Of a DNA stretch of 64,000 bases, positions 52,080 to 62,129 are shown piece by piece. Source of the stretch: Bacillus methanolicus PB1 (lineage in GTDB: Bacteria; Bacillota; Bacilli; Bacillales; Cytobacillaceae); assembly GCF_000262755.1 (NCBI RefSeq), contig NZ_AFEU01000003.1:1116001-1180000 (forward strand), read 5' to 3'. A program made the position numbers and the translations under genes. Within the stretch, counting starts at the first letter, position 1. Every line of letters begins with the position of its first letter. A model generated the notes under the pieces. It was not told the DNA's origin and searched no databases. It was given only the letters and a program-made list of their open reading frames with translations.

Positions 52080-54014
52080 TTATGAAAGCTTCACTTCTTC
52101 TTTCAAGGATGAAACAAAGTCTGCAAACGAAACAGTTTCCGATTTTTGTTCACCGTATTTCCGGACGTTAACCGCATTGTCTTCCACTTCCTTATCGCCG
52201 ACTACAAGCATGTAAGGAATTTTTTGCATTTGCGCTTCGCGGATTTTGTAGCCGATCTTTTCATCACGGTCATCCAGTTCGGCGCGGAATCCTTCAGCCT
52301 TCAGTTTTTCCTGTATCTGTTTGGCATAATCATAGTGAGCATCAGGCGAAACAGGAATCACTTGTACTTGAACCGGTGCAAGCCATGTCGGGAAGGCGCC
52401 CTTATATTCTTCAATTAAGTAGGCAACAAAGCGCTCCATTGTGGAAACAACGCCGCGGTGGATAACAACTGGACGATGCGGTTTACCGTCTTCACCAATA
52501 TACGTTAAATCAAAACGGTCCGGAAGCAAGAAATCCAATTGAACGGTTGATAAAGTTTCTTCCTTGCCTAATGCTGTTTTAACTTGAACATCAAGCTTAG
52601 GACCGTAGAAGGCCGCTTCTCCCTCTGCTTCAAAATACTCAAGGCCAAGTTCGTCCATTGCCTCTTTTAACATGCTCTGGGCTTTTTCCCACATTTGATC
52701 ATCGTCATAATATTTTTCTTTGTCTGCCGGATCACGGTAAGAAAGGCGGAAAGAATAGTCTTTTATATTAAAATCTTTATAAACTTCTAATACAAGTCGA
52801 ACAACACGCTTAAATTCGTCTTTAATTTGGTCAGGGCGGACAAAGATATGTGCATCATTTAATGTCATTCCGCGCACACGCTGCAGTCCGGAAAGCGCGC
52901 CTGACATTTCATAACGGTGCATTGTGCCAAGCTCCGCAATCCGGATCGGCAATTCGCGGTAGCTGTGCATGCTGTTTTTATAGATCATCATATGATGAGG
53001 GCAGTTCATCGGACGCAGAACAAGCTGTTCATTGTCCATTTCCATGACCGGGAACATATTTTCCTGATAATGATCCCAGTGGCCGGAAGTTTTATATAAT
53101 TCTACACTTCCCATGATTGGAGTATATACATGGTCATAGCCAAGACAAATTTCTTTATCAACGATGTACCGCTCGATCACACGGCGGATTGTCGCACCTT
53201 TTGGCAGCCAGAGCGGCAGTCCCTGGCCGACTTTTTGTGAGTTTGAAAATAAGTTTAGTTCTTTTCCAAGCTTGCGGTGATCACGCTCTTTCGCTTCTTC
53301 CAGCAGGCGCAAGTGTTCCTCTAGATCTTCCTTTTTAAAGAAAGCTGTGCCGTAAATGCGCTGAAGCATTTTGTTTTTGCTGTCCCCGCGCCAATAAGCT
53401 CCAGCAATGCTGAGCAGCTTAAATTCTTTAATTTTTCCGGTTGAAGGTACATGAACACCACGGCAAAGATCGAAAAATTCACCCTGCTCGTAAATGGTTA
53501 CCTTCTCGTCAGCTGGAATAGATTCAATCAATTCAAGCTTGTATTCATCGCCAATTTCTTTATAAAGCTGCACTGCTTCTTCACGGCTCACTTCTTTCCG
53601 TACAATTTCAAAATTCTCATTAACGATTTTTGCCATTTCCTTTTCGATTCGCGGCAAATCTTCCGGCGTCAGAGAATCCTCAAGATCGATATCATAGTAA
53701 AAACCGCCTTCAATGACAGGCCCAACGCCAAGTTTTACATTTTTGTACAAACGCTTTATTGCCTGAGCCATTAAATGTGCAGTGCTGTGGCGAAGCACTT
53801 CCAATGCCTCGTCACGGTCAGGAGTAATAATTTCTATTTCTCCGTCTTCTTCGATCGGACGGCGAAGATCATACATTTGGCCGTTTAATTTACCGGCAAT
53901 GGCTTTTTTCTTTAGTCCCGGACTAATTGAAGCTGCAATATCTTCCGTTGTCGTTCCTTTAGGAAACTCCTTCACTGCCCCATCAGGAAACGTAATTTTT
54001 ACACCGTCTGACAT
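52080..54014 (-). CDS. thrS: Threonyl-tRNA synthetase
   Basis: The 644-residue product has an N-terminal TGS domain ([20 protein letters not shown]), the editing domain ([15 protein letters not shown] with HxxxH), catalytic motif 1, motif 2 ([20 protein letters not shown]) and motif 3 ([17 protein letters not shown]), and a C-terminal anticodon-binding domain. A T-box leader is upstream. The start follows AAAAGGGAGG. Confidence 0.98.
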   Translation of the reverse strand: MSDGVKITFPDGAVKEFPKGTTTEDIAASISPGLKKKAIAGKLNGQMYDLRRPIEEDGEIEIITPDRDEALEVLRHSTAHLMAQAIKRLYKNVKLGVGPVIEGGFYYDIDLEDSLTPEDLPRIEKEMAKIVNENFEIVRKEVSREEAVQLYKEIGDEYKLELIESIPADEKVTIYEQGEFFDLCRGVHVPSTGKIKEFKLLSIAGAYWRGDSKNKMLQRIYGTAFFKKEDLEEHLRLLEEAKERDHRKLGKELNLFSNSQKVGQGLPLWLPKGATIRRVIERYIVDKEICLGYDHVYTPIMGSVELYKTSGHWDHYQENMFPVMEMDNEQLVLRPMNCPHHMMIYKNSMHSYRELPIRIAELGTMHRYEMSGALSGLQRVRGMTLNDAHIFVRPDQIKDEFKRVVRLVLEVYKDFNIKDYSFRLSYRDPADKEKYYDDDQMWEKAQSMLKEAMDELGLEYFEAEGEAAFYGPKLDVQVKTALGKEETLSTVQLDFLLPDRFDLTYIGEDGKPHRPVVIHRGVVSTMERFVAYLIEEYKGAFPTWLAPVQVQVIPVSPDAHYDYAKQIQEKLKAEGFRAELDDRDEKIGYKIREAQMQKIPYMLVVGDKEVEDNAVNVRKYGEQKSETVSFADFVSSLKEEVKLS

Positions 54015-54039
54015 AATTTTACCTCCCTTTTTTAATAAA

Positions 54040-54335
54040 TAAAAAAACCCGTCCCTGTAAAAAGGGACGAGCGATTACCCGTGGTTCCACCCAAATTCCC
54101 ACCGGCCAAATTGAATATCAGGCTCGATGGCTTTGATACAGAATAACGGTCTGCAGCCGTCAGCACTTACTAGTGATTGATACTTTTTTCGTTCACGTTC
54201 AATGTGAAGTTTAGAGGTGGTAAGCATTCCATCCGTATTAGGAAAGTTTCAGCCTTGCTTTCCCTCTCTGTAAACCGTGAAAGAATACCCTTGTCCTCAT
54301 CATTACCTTTAACAAATAAGTTTATTAATTATTAT
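54040..54335 (-). ncRNA. T-box leader of thrS
   Basis: The T-box sequence GGGTGGAACCACGGGT is at 54092-54077 on the minus strand. The terminator (CGTCCCT, loop, AGGGACGGG and a T run, 54069-54040) follows. Stem I carries GAGGACAAGG, GAGAGGGAAAGC and a CTTACCACC segment with a candidate ACC threonine specifier at about 54215-54223. Uncharged tRNA-Thr should allow readthrough to thrS. Confidence 0.92.
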
Positions 54336-54380
54336 GTACGTTATTATAGTGCGAAGTTTTCGAAAAAGCAAGAGCTGCTT

Positions 54381-55250
54381 TCAATTCTCTTCAGCTGTAT
54401 ATGGAATAATGCTAATTTGTCCATACAATGCGGAAACAGGTTTAATTGATACACGTTCTTCAAATATATTCACAATTGTCCGGATTAGCGGTTGGTCCGG
54501 TTCTTCTGTATAAAGAAAGATCGTAGCAGGTGCAATCGACAACAGTGGAGCAATCGTAGCAGAATCAACATAAACAGGGTGATTAAATAGCAGTTTTCTG
54601 TCTATCATTCTCGCAAGATCTCCTCGCTTAATCTCATCATATTTTTCATCAAAAAAGGTAATTCCATCATCGATTAATAAATGAAGATGAGAAATTTTCG
54701 ACCTTTTCATTTCTAAATATTCCCTTAATGTATGAATAAATATCTGGTATTCCTGCTCCATTTTGTATTCATCAATCGACACTTGCACATATTTCTCAAG
54801 TATTTCTAAAAATGGCCTTAGCCGAAACTTAACAAATGAATCAAACGAAAAAGAGAGATTTTCACGAAAAACTTGGTCCATTGCATGAATTAACATAGTA
54901 TCCAGATCAGTATCTTTAAAAAAGAAATCCAATTCCTCTCGTTTTCCTTCAAAAATTGAATGGATAATGTCAAGGATTTGCTGCTGCTCTTCGGGATCCT
55001 CAAAATAGTAATGCTCTGCAATAATCGTTCGCAGCCATTCATCACGTTTCGTATAAGTAATAAATTCATAAAAAGCTGTTTTGATAGCTCGCAAAGTATC
55101 ATTCGAATGCGAATTTATTGAAACTTTTACTATATGTCGATCTTCAAAAAGAAGAATCTTTTTTTTAGCTTCAGAGGATAAATGGAGCTGTAATGCCTTG
55201 TGCAAGTTTGAAGCGTCCTCATTGTTTTGGAAGATGATTTCAATCAACAC
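54381..55250 (-). CDS. ytxC: Sporulation protein YtxC
   Basis: The start is best at the GTG at 55250 (LIEIIFQNNEDASNLHKALQ), after AAGGGGGGATTTG; a TTG three bases further is possible. The 289-residue product is a YtxC family protein, helical in the middle (EEQQQILDIIHSIFEGKREE). It is expressed in sporulation in B. subtilis; its role is not well known. It lies downstream of dnaI with a dispersed repeat between them. Confidence 0.88.
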   Translation of the reverse strand: MLIEIIFQNNEDASNLHKALQLHLSSEAKKKILLFEDRHIVKVSINSHSNDTLRAIKTAFYEFITYTKRDEWLRTIIAEHYYFEDPEEQQQILDIIHSIFEGKREELDFFFKDTDLDTMLIHAMDQVFRENLSFSFDSFVKFRLRPFLEILEKYVQVSIDEYKMEQEYQIFIHTLREYLEMKRSKISHLHLLIDDGITFFDEKYDEIKRGDLARMIDRKLLFNHPVYVDSATIAPLLSIAPATIFLYTEEPDQPLIRTIVNIFEERVSIKPVSALYGQISIIPYTAEEN

Positions 55251-55352
55251 CAAATCCCCCCTTATAACGTGGAGAAACAAATCTTTGATTTAATGTATAT
55301 GGAGGACTTGGTCAAAATAGAAGTCTTACAAAGGGAAAATCTTTCAAAAAAC

Positions 55353-55546
55353 GTGCATGAGTTTTAAACTCCCAACCCTAACATGGAAATAGCTTTCATT
55401 ATAAAACAGAACCAACATAATAAGGCGGTGTGAGCGAAGCAAAGCTCTAAATATTTACAAAGCTAAACAAATATCTTGCTAAAAATAAGTAGGCATTTCT
55501 ATATTTGTTTGTGTAGCACCGCCCCTTTTCCACAGAAAAAGAAAAA
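55353..55546 (-). repeat. Dispersed ~190-bp repeat, copy B
   Basis: Its reverse complement is roughly 85% similar by eye to 16871-17060. It lies between dnaI and ytxC in a co-directional operon, with only 25 bases to the dnaI stop and about 100 bases to the ytxC start. No ORF. Confidence 0.85.
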
Positions 55547-55572
55547 GGCCGCCATAAAGGGAGCCTGGAAAA

Positions 55573-56502
55573 TTATTCTCTGCGGTTTGGGCCATCAACT
55601 TTAACGGGCTCCGCAAGATATTTGATCCGTTCCATTATTCTTGCAGCTTTTATCTGCTCTTCTTCACCGCGCTGGCTATAGGCAAGATGGTGCTGCAGTT
55701 CTGTCATGTTAAAATTTGAGGTAAAGAAAGTTGGTAAATTCTCCATCATCCGAAATTGAAGAATGGTTCCCAAAATCTCATCTCTTGCCCAGCTGCTCAT
55801 CGTTTCTGCCCCAATATCATCCAGCATTAAGATCGGAGTCTTTTTCATAATTTCAAGTTTCTCGTTTACCGTTTGATCGCCAATCGAATTCTTCATTTCA
55901 CGGAAAAATTCTGGAACATAAACAATCAATGAGCTTATCTGTTTTTTAGCCAGTTCATTGGCGATGGCACCTAATAAATACGTTTTTCCCGTTCCAAATG
56001 GCCCAAACAAATAAAGTCCTTTCTGTTTTTCTCCGGGACGGTATGTTTCAACAAAATCTTTTGCCAGCTTGATTGCTTTAAGCCTTCCTTTATCCAGCTC
56101 AAGCTCACCGAGAGAAGATTTAAGAATCTCTTTCGGCACATATATGCTCTGGATTAACCGTTCTTCTTTTCTTCGTTTGTCGTATAACCGTTTTCGCGGA
56201 CAGCGGTCATAATTGATATCGATTGAACTGCCGGTCAGCACTAAGTGAGGGTGGTAGCCTTTCATAATATTTTTGCAACCTTCAAGGCTAGGACACTCTT
56301 TGCATTCTTTGCTTTGAGTACTGTATTCATAAAGCTTTGTTAAGCTTTTTTCAAGCATCTCCGGTGTAATGGAACCTCGATTTTCAGCCAAAAATGCTTT
56401 TACATATGGATCTTTGTAAATTTCTTGTTTCATTAATTCATATCTTTTTTGAAAATCTACATTATTTGCAAGTTTTTTTATTGTATCATTAATATTTTGC
56501 AT
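55573..56502 (-). CDS. dnaI: Primosomal helicase loader DnaI
   Basis: The start is the ATG at 56502 (MQNINDTIKKLANNVDFQKR), after AGGGGGGTGAGTCTTTAC. The 309-residue product has an N-terminal zinc domain (CKECPSLEGC, then YDRCPRKR), Walker A GPFGTGKTYLLGA, Walker B ILMLDDIGAE and an arginine-finger region. It loads DnaC helicase at oriC and at restart sites. Partner DnaB is encoded just upstream, overlapping its start by few bases. The prophage has its own DnaC-like loader. Confidence 0.97.
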   Translation of the reverse strand: MQNINDTIKKLANNVDFQKRYELMKQEIYKDPYVKAFLAENRGSITPEMLEKSLTKLYEYSTQSKECKECPSLEGCKNIMKGYHPHLVLTGSSIDINYDRCPRKRLYDKRRKEERLIQSIYVPKEILKSSLGELELDKGRLKAIKLAKDFVETYRPGEKQKGLYLFGPFGTGKTYLLGAIANELAKKQISSLIVYVPEFFREMKNSIGDQTVNEKLEIMKKTPILMLDDIGAETMSSWARDEILGTILQFRMMENLPTFFTSNFNMTELQHHLAYSQRGEEEQIKAARIMERIKYLAEPVKVDGPNRRE

Positions 56503-56519
56503 GTAAAGACTCACCCCCC

Positions 56520-57914
56520 TCACTTATACTTTTTAAGCTCCTCTTCCAATTTACGCTTTTCGGATTCGAAATCAAAATCATCTTCTTCATGATTTTTCTG
56601 TTCAACCGATTGTTTTTGAAGGAACCAATCCGGCAGCATTTCCGTTCGAACAGATTTCTTTTTCGATTGAGAACCGGCATTTTTCTTTCCTTGAGCCCAT
56701 TCCAGATATTGTTTGTGCTCATTTTTGGCAAGTTCCATAGCGTCTTTGACCGTTTTTATTTTTTTTCGCGCCCAATGACTGGCTATTTTTTCCACGTAAC
56801 CTTTTGTAAGCTTCATATCTGTCTTTAGCATAACATATTGAATAAGCACATTCACAACTCCCGGGAGAAGCTTTTGATTAAACATAATTTCTTCAATAAT
56901 TTTTAAATCGGCATTTGAAGCCTCTGCTCCGCCTGAAAGGTCTTTTAAGAGCTGCCTTGGTGATGTTGTTTCGAAATAGAGGATTAGCTCTTCTTCCTTC
57001 GATTTCGGTTCAGAACTGCCTGAATGGTAAATTACCGGTTGCACCCGGTCTACAAGCGCAGGGAGCTGATCGTTATGTTCAAATTGATACCAATCTCTTG
57101 CTGCTTTTCTTAGTTCTTCGATATCAATTTCATTATCTGCTGTGACAGCACTAATGACAATATTTTTCATTTGAATCGCATCGATTCCGTAAAGAAAAGC
57201 TAAATTGCTGATTGCTTCTTTTACTTTTCTGTTCAAAGCTTTTTTCGGAACGATGGATTCCTGCAAGCCTGCTTGCAAAAGTTCAAAGTTAAATGTTGAT
57301 TCATCAATTTGTATTCCTTCCTGTTCTTTCCTTCCAATAAAAACATGACCATCAGCAGGAAAATTATCATTGGATGCATCCTTGTTCAATTGAAAAGCAG
57401 AAGGAGGAGCAGAAGCAAAAACATCCTGAAATGGCTTTGTAATTTCTTTATAATCATTCCGTTCAGGAATTTTTTGGTCACTAAAAAAACGCTTTAAGCG
57501 ATTGAATTGATTTTTTCCGATTTTACGGTATAAATATATATTCAGCATCCCATCTAAAAAAAACTGTTCAGGTGTCAATGGAGGCAGTAGTTCATATATA
57601 AACGATCGGAAATCATCATCATTACGGACATAGCATTTCATTAATCCGATTCCTTCAAGCTTCAAACGGGCCATATAAATCTCTTTAAGGTTTATACCCA
57701 TCAAAGTCATTAAACTGTGATGGGAAGAAGATTCGGACCAAAGCCGGTTTTCTTCCAATTCAGCCCATAATGTCATGTATAAACTAAAACATACATGTCC
57801 AATTAACGGCTGATATAATAAAGTCAATACTTTGCGGTCATATTCGTGAAGAAGCCCGTTCGCCGAAACGATATATCGGTCAACAGGTAAAATTTCTTGC
57901 CAGTGCTGCGCCAT
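56520..57914 (-). CDS. dnaB: Replication initiation and membrane attachment protein DnaB
   Basis: The 464-residue product is Bacillus-type DnaB (not the helicase). It has an N-terminal winged-helix-like part (HEYDRKVLTLLYQPLIGHVC), a DnaB2 domain (ISAVTADNEIDIEELRKAAR, and TKGYVEKIASHWARKKIKTV) and a charged C-terminus. It recruits DnaI and helicase at oriC. It is followed closely by dnaI, in a nrdR-dnaB-dnaI order. Confidence 0.95.
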   Translation of the reverse strand: MAQHWQEILPVDRYIVSANGLLHEYDRKVLTLLYQPLIGHVCFSLYMTLWAELEENRLWSESSSHHSLMTLMGINLKEIYMARLKLEGIGLMKCYVRNDDDFRSFIYELLPPLTPEQFFLDGMLNIYLYRKIGKNQFNRLKRFFSDQKIPERNDYKEITKPFQDVFASAPPSAFQLNKDASNDNFPADGHVFIGRKEQEGIQIDESTFNFELLQAGLQESIVPKKALNRKVKEAISNLAFLYGIDAIQMKNIVISAVTADNEIDIEELRKAARDWYQFEHNDQLPALVDRVQPVIYHSGSSEPKSKEEELILYFETTSPRQLLKDLSGGAEASNADLKIIEEIMFNQKLLPGVVNVLIQYVMLKTDMKLTKGYVEKIASHWARKKIKTVKDAMELAKNEHKQYLEWAQGKKNAGSQSKKKSVRTEMLPDWFLQKQSVEQKNHEEDDFDFESEKRKLEEELKKYK

Positions 57915-57960
57915 CGTTATTCAAACCTTTCAGTAAAAAATCCATCATTGAAAAAAAGAG

Positions 57961-58443
57961 CTAAAGATTATCTTCAGCTCCGTTATGACTATTATTCTTA
58001 ATCAGTTCTTTTAATTCTTCAATGAAGACATTAATATCCTTAAATTGACGATAAACAGAGGCAAATCGCACATATGCCACTTCATCAATTTTGGCAAGCC
58101 TGTCCATCACCATTTCACCGATCGTCTCACTTTTTATTTCCGACACACCTTGGCACCGAAGTTCTTTTTCTACTTCTTGGGTAATATCTTCTAATTGATT
58201 AAGTGCAACAGGCCGTTTTTCACATGCTTTTATTAGGCCTCTTAATATTTTTTCCCGGCTGAATTCTTCGCGTGTTCCTTCTTTTTTAACGACAATAAGA
58301 GGAATTTCTTCTACTTTTTCAAACGTTGTAAAACGGTACCCGCAATTTTCACATTCCCGTCTTCTGCGAATGGACCGCCCCTCATCAACAGGCCGGGAAT
58401 CTAAAACACGAGTACTGCTATTTTGACATGAAGGGCATTTCAT
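57961..58443 (-). CDS. nrdR: Ribonucleotide reductase transcription repressor NrdR
   Basis: The 160-residue product has an N-terminal zinc ribbon ([18 protein letters not shown] and [15 protein letters not shown]) followed by an ATP-cone domain ([20 protein letters not shown]). It senses ATP/dATP and represses nrd genes. The start follows CTGGAGCTGATTAT. It is directly upstream of dnaB. Confidence 0.98.
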   Translation of the reverse strand: MKCPSCQNSSTRVLDSRPVDEGRSIRRRRECENCGYRFTTFEKVEEIPLIVVKKEGTREEFSREKILRGLIKACEKRPVALNQLEDITQEVEKELRCQGVSEIKSETIGEMVMDRLAKIDEVAYVRFASVYRQFKDINVFIEELKELIKNNSHNGAEDNL

Positions 58444-58577
58444 ATAATCAGCTCCAGCAAAGGATTTATTAAGTAAACTATCATTTACTAATATCTTATA
58501 AAAAAGAAAAAGTTAGTACAAGTAGGACTCGATTTTTTAGCGTTTTTCGCTGATCCCAAATATGTAATTTCACCATC

Positions 58578-58677
58578 GGGGCTGATTCATAAGGGTGTGA
58601 CTCCCTCCAACTTTAACAATATATAGAGAATGGTTTTTATTAGTGAGGGATTTGACCCTTTATTTTTAGTCAGCCCC
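58578..58677. repeat. Palindromic repeat R4 (100 bp)
   Basis: GGGGCTGATTCATAAGGGTG with ACTCCCTCC, inner ATATATAG, GGGATTTGACCCTT and GTCAGCCCC form an inverted repeat. Its left arm is the reverse complement of the right arm of R2. It lies in the 297-base gap between nrdR and speD. Confidence 0.85.
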
Positions 58678-58740
58678 ACATTTTTTAGTAACTAAAAAGA
58701 GGTGTATTGAATACACCTCTTATCATTCATTTTCAAAATA

Positions 58741-59121
58741 TTACAAAGCTTGTGCTTGCGTTTGTTTAACTTTAACAGGACCCATTCCGCGCGGGATTTC
58801 GATATTCTCGCGTGTTTGGGCTCCTAACGCTTCTGCAATATAATCAGCAGCAATGTTAGGATCTAAATCGCCGCATGTATAAACATCTATGCTTGCGTAT
58901 CCGTGTTCAGGAAAACTGTGAATTGTCAAATGAGACTCGGAAATAATAACAACTCCGCTTACACCCTGCGGTGCAAATTTGTGGAATACTACCTCACGGA
59001 TTTCTGCACCAGATTTTAATGCAGCTTCAACAAAGATTTTTTCAATTTGCTCCATGTCATTTAACTTTTCAAAATCGCAACCCCACAATTCTGAAATAAC
59101 GTGACGACCCATTGTTTCCAT
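58741..59121 (-). CDS. speD: S-adenosylmethionine decarboxylase
   Basis: The start is the ATG at 59121 ([20 protein letters not shown]) after GGGGGAG; the longer frame has no better site. The 126-residue proenzyme has the self-cleavage site [13 protein letters not shown], where the serine becomes the pyruvoyl group. It makes the aminopropyl donor for spermidine. It is transcribed alone in the order of B. subtilis. Confidence 0.97.
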   Translation of the reverse strand: METMGRHVISELWGCDFEKLNDMEQIEKIFVEAALKSGAEIREVVFHKFAPQGVSGVVIISESHLTIHSFPEHGYASIDVYTCGDLDPNIAADYIAEALGAQTRENIEIPRGMGPVKVKQTQAQAL

Positions 59122-59368
59122 AATTAAAGCTCCCCCTTTAACTTTTTTTCTAATTTCCTGAAATTTCGATTCGAAACTGGTATCCAAACTACCACGGGGG
59201 AAAGTTAGTCCAAAGAGGTCCTAACCCTTTAAGTAGCTATCGTTACCTTATTTCAAGAAGTTCACGATGATTAGTATACTTTGTTTAATTTTTTTTTGCA
59301 ACACATGAATAAATTTTTTTTATGAGAATTATTGTTAATAATGAATTGAGTCGCATTTCCTCAACTTT

Positions 59369-59402
59369 TCGAAAAAAAAACTTACCGGTATCCGGTAAGC
59401 AA
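59369..59402 (-). terminator. Terminator after gapB
   Basis: CTTACCGG (59381-59388) and CCGGTAAG (59392-59399), with TTTTTTTTT on the minus strand. It ends gapB, before speD. Confidence 0.88.
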
Positions 59403-59436
59403 ATAGGTAATTGGGGAAGTTAAATAAAAAGTTTGA

Positions 59437-60468
59437 TTAGCCTACTTTTATTGCAGAACTGGTGAACATTTCCTTTGCAACAAGTTTTGCAAGATCAACA
59501 ACGCGGCAAGAATAACCCCACTCGTTGTCATACCATGCTAACACCTTCACTTTATTAGCGCCGATCACCATCGTTGAAAGACCGTCAATGATAGCTGAAT
59601 GTTCATTTGTATTGAAATCGATCGAAACAAGCGGATCATAAGTAATATCAAGAATTCCGTTCAATGAATCCTTGGAGGCTGCAACAAATGCGTCATTTAT
59701 TTCATCGACAGTAACTTCGCGTTTCAAATCAACAACCAAATCAACGAGAGAAACATTTGGTGTTGGTACGCGAAGAGCTATGCCATGCAGTTTGCCTTTA
59801 AGCTGCGGCAACACTAATGACAAAGCTTTCGCTGCACCGGTGCTCGTTGGTATGATTGATTGCCCGCATGCTCTTGCACGGCGCAAGTCCTTGTGCGGAT
59901 TATCAAGATTCTTTTGATCATTTGTGTATGCATGGACAGTCGTCATAAATCCGTTTATGATACCAAATTTTTCATCAAGGACTTTTGCCACCGGTGCCAA
60001 ACAGTTGGTCGTACATGATGCATTTGAGATAATATTATGTTTATCAATATTTAAAACGTTTTCATTTACTCCCATAACAATAGTTACATCTTCGTCTTTC
60101 CCAGGGGCCGTCAGAATTACTTTCTTTGCACCTGCATCAAGATGAAGGCTCGCTTTGTCACGTGAATTAAACTTGCCTGTTGCTTCAATCACAATATCGA
60201 TATTTAATTCTTTCCATGGAAGTTCTTGCGGATTTCGATTATTTAAAAGTTGGACTCGTTTTCCATTTACAATCAACGCATGATCATCTGGAATGACTTC
60301 TCCGTCAAATTTACCGTGTGTTGAGTCATATTTTATTAAATGGGCCAGCGTTTCAGGAGGATAGCTTGCATTAATGGCCACAATATCAAGGTTATTTTCA
60401 TGGATGGCTTTTCTGAACACCATTCGTCCAATTCTTCCAAAACCGTTAATCGCTATTCTTGCCTTCAT
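59437..60468 (-). CDS. gapB: NADP-dependent glyceraldehyde-3-phosphate dehydrogenase (gluconeogenic)
   Basis: The 343-residue product has the Rossmann motif INGFGRIGRMVFRKAI and the catalytic cysteine in ISNASCTTNCLAPVAK (about residue 153), and AWYDNEWGYSCRVVDL near the C-terminus. GapB is the gluconeogenic enzyme in B. subtilis. The leader carries sequences like CcpN operators. The start follows GGAAGGAGTCGTAAA. Confidence 0.95.
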   Translation of the reverse strand: MKARIAINGFGRIGRMVFRKAIHENNLDIVAINASYPPETLAHLIKYDSTHGKFDGEVIPDDHALIVNGKRVQLLNNRNPQELPWKELNIDIVIEATGKFNSRDKASLHLDAGAKKVILTAPGKDEDVTIVMGVNENVLNIDKHNIISNASCTTNCLAPVAKVLDEKFGIINGFMTTVHAYTNDQKNLDNPHKDLRRARACGQSIIPTSTGAAKALSLVLPQLKGKLHGIALRVPTPNVSLVDLVVDLKREVTVDEINDAFVAASKDSLNGILDITYDPLVSIDFNTNEHSAIIDGLSTMVIGANKVKVLAWYDNEWGYSCRVVDLAKLVAKEMFTSSAIKVG

Positions 60469-60488
60469 TTTACGACTCCTTCCGCATT

Positions 60489-60555
60489 AATGTTATACTT
60501 TTCAAAAACAATTTTGTAATTAGTATAACATATTAATCCTTGTATGTGTTATATA
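60489..60555. promoter_or_regulatory. CcpN-like operators upstream of gapB
   Basis: Two perfect matches to the CcpN consensus TRTGHYATAYW are present: TATGTTATACT on the minus strand (60532-60522) and TGTGTTATATA on the plus strand (60545-60555), plus a one-mismatch AATGTTATACT at 60489-60499. The first contains TATACT, a possible -10 for gapB. CcpN represses gapB on sugars in B. subtilis. Confidence 0.65.
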
Positions 60556-60712
60556 AAATACGGAATTTATAAATATTTTACTATCCGAAATATTTGTATT
60601 ATGATGTTGTTTATCTGTTTTTAGTATGTCATTTTTAATTAAGGACATACAAAGGCAGATCGAAAAAACCTTTTAAAAATAAAAAGAGAGGAATACAATC
60701 CCTCCCTTTCTG

Positions 60713-61315
60713 TCATTCTGTATATCCCCATTCAAGCAAAATCCGCATAAGCTGTTTTCGTGTTTCTTCAATCGATCCGTTGTTATCGATCACTGCATCC
60801 GCTAATATTATTTTTTCCTTTAAAGGCATCTGTGAATTAATTCTCGCTTCCGCTTCCTGCTCCGTAAAATGGTTGCGCTTCATGAGCCTTTTTAGCTGTG
60901 TCTCTTCATCTACATATACGAGCAAGGTTTTATCGACCATATATGTCAGCTTGCTTTCAAACAAAAGGGGAATATCCATAACAATCATTTTTTCTCCACG
61001 AGCTTCTGCGTCTATTTTTTTGGAAAGCATTTGCTCACGGACAGCTGGATGGACAATCGTGTTTAAAAGCATCCGCTTTTCACTGTTATGAAAAACAATC
61101 GATCCAAGTTTAGCCCGGTCAATCGTGCCATCGCTTTGTAAGATTTCCGGGCCAAAATGCGAAACGATTTCATGATATGCCTTTTTACCTTTTTCAACAG
61201 CGAGGCGGGCTTCAACATCAGCATCAATAACCGTAATTCCAAGATCTTTTATCATATTTGAAACTGTGCTTTTTCCACTAGCAATGCCACCTGTTAATCC
61301 TACGACTAAAGCCAT
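60713..61315 (-). CDS. coaE: Dephospho-CoA kinase
   Basis: The 200-residue product has the P-loop [17 protein letters not shown] at residues 6-22, the HPAVREQM segment and the DIPLLFES motif. It performs the last step of coenzyme A synthesis. It sits between ytaF and gapB, as in B. subtilis. Confidence 0.98.
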   Translation of the reverse strand: MALVVGLTGGIASGKSTVSNMIKDLGITVIDADVEARLAVEKGKKAYHEIVSHFGPEILQSDGTIDRAKLGSIVFHNSEKRMLLNTIVHPAVREQMLSKKIDAEARGEKMIVMDIPLLFESKLTYMVDKTLLVYVDEETQLKRLMKRNHFTEQEAEARINSQMPLKEKIILADAVIDNNGSIEETRKQLMRILLEWGYTE

Positions 61316-61334
61316 ATCCTATTCCTCTCTTATA

Positions 61335-61970
61335 CTACATTTTACTAATTCCTATGAAAATTAGTAAGACACCAGGTATAAAAGTGAACTTTTGCAGCCA
61401 TGTGCTGTTTGAAAACAACGCACCGGTTTTCATCCCAACGTACACAAATAAGGAACTCATAACTGCAACTGTCACTGCTAAAAAAACCGGAGAATACCCA
61501 AGCATCGCAGCACCGACCCCGGCTCCAAAAGCATCTAATGATAAAGCGAGCCCCAGCATAAATGCTTCGATGCCGGTAATTGTTCCAGACCGGTCAAAGT
61601 CAGCAGACATAGGTTTACGAAGAATGTTTATCACAATACCTAATGATTTAATTTCAAAATTAGCTATTGTTTTTTCACCGGGAAGAACATCCTTCAATTT
61701 TTCCGGCCGAAAAAATTGAAACAAGACCCAGCCGCCAAGAAAAATCAAAATGATGCCCCCTATACTTTCTGAAACGTCCGGTTTAATAAGGTTTTCAAAA
61801 AAATGGCCGATTCCCATAGCAGCCAACAGTGTCACAGCTGAACAGCATGCTAAAACGGCAATCGATTTTAATGGGATTTTCATTTTCTTTAATCCGTAAG
61901 TAAAGCCAACACTAAAACTGTCAAGACTGACAGCAAAAGCTAGTAACAGAAGTGAAATCAACTGCGCCAT
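61335..61970 (-). CDS. ytaF: Sporulation membrane protein YtaF
   Basis: The 211-residue product has six hydrophobic segments arranged as two similar halves (VSLDSFSVGFTYGLKKMKIP and LSLDAFGAGVGAAMLGYSP), as in the MntP-like/YtaF family. In B. subtilis it is expressed in sporulation. It may export a metal ion, as MntP does, but the substrate is not known. The start follows AAGGAGCTCATAAG. Confidence 0.9.
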   Translation of the reverse strand: MAQLISLLLLAFAVSLDSFSVGFTYGLKKMKIPLKSIAVLACCSAVTLLAAMGIGHFFENLIKPDVSESIGGIILIFLGGWVLFQFFRPEKLKDVLPGEKTIANFEIKSLGIVINILRKPMSADFDRSGTITGIEAFMLGLALSLDAFGAGVGAAMLGYSPVFLAVTVAVMSSLFVYVGMKTGALFSNSTWLQKFTFIPGVLLIFIGISKM

Positions 61971-62060
61971 CTTATGAGCTCCTTCCTGTCAATCGCTAAG
62001 CACAGTATATGAAAGAAGCCCATTTAATGTGCAATTGATTCAAAAATATTCAAGAATTTT

Positions 62061-62115
62061 TACTCCCAACCCAAACATTGTAATAGGATCTTTTCCAAAA
62101 AATAGAAGCACCGCC
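62061..62115 (-). repeat. Degenerate partial copy of the ~190-bp repeat
   Basis: TACTCCCAACCCAAACATTG, then AGGATCTTTTCC and GCACCGCC follow the order of copy B (ACTCCCAACCCTAACATGG, ... CACCGCC) with the middle missing. It is in the short mutM-ytaF gap. Similarity is moderate. Confidence 0.45.
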
Positions 62116-62129
62116 TTTCGTTCCTTATT

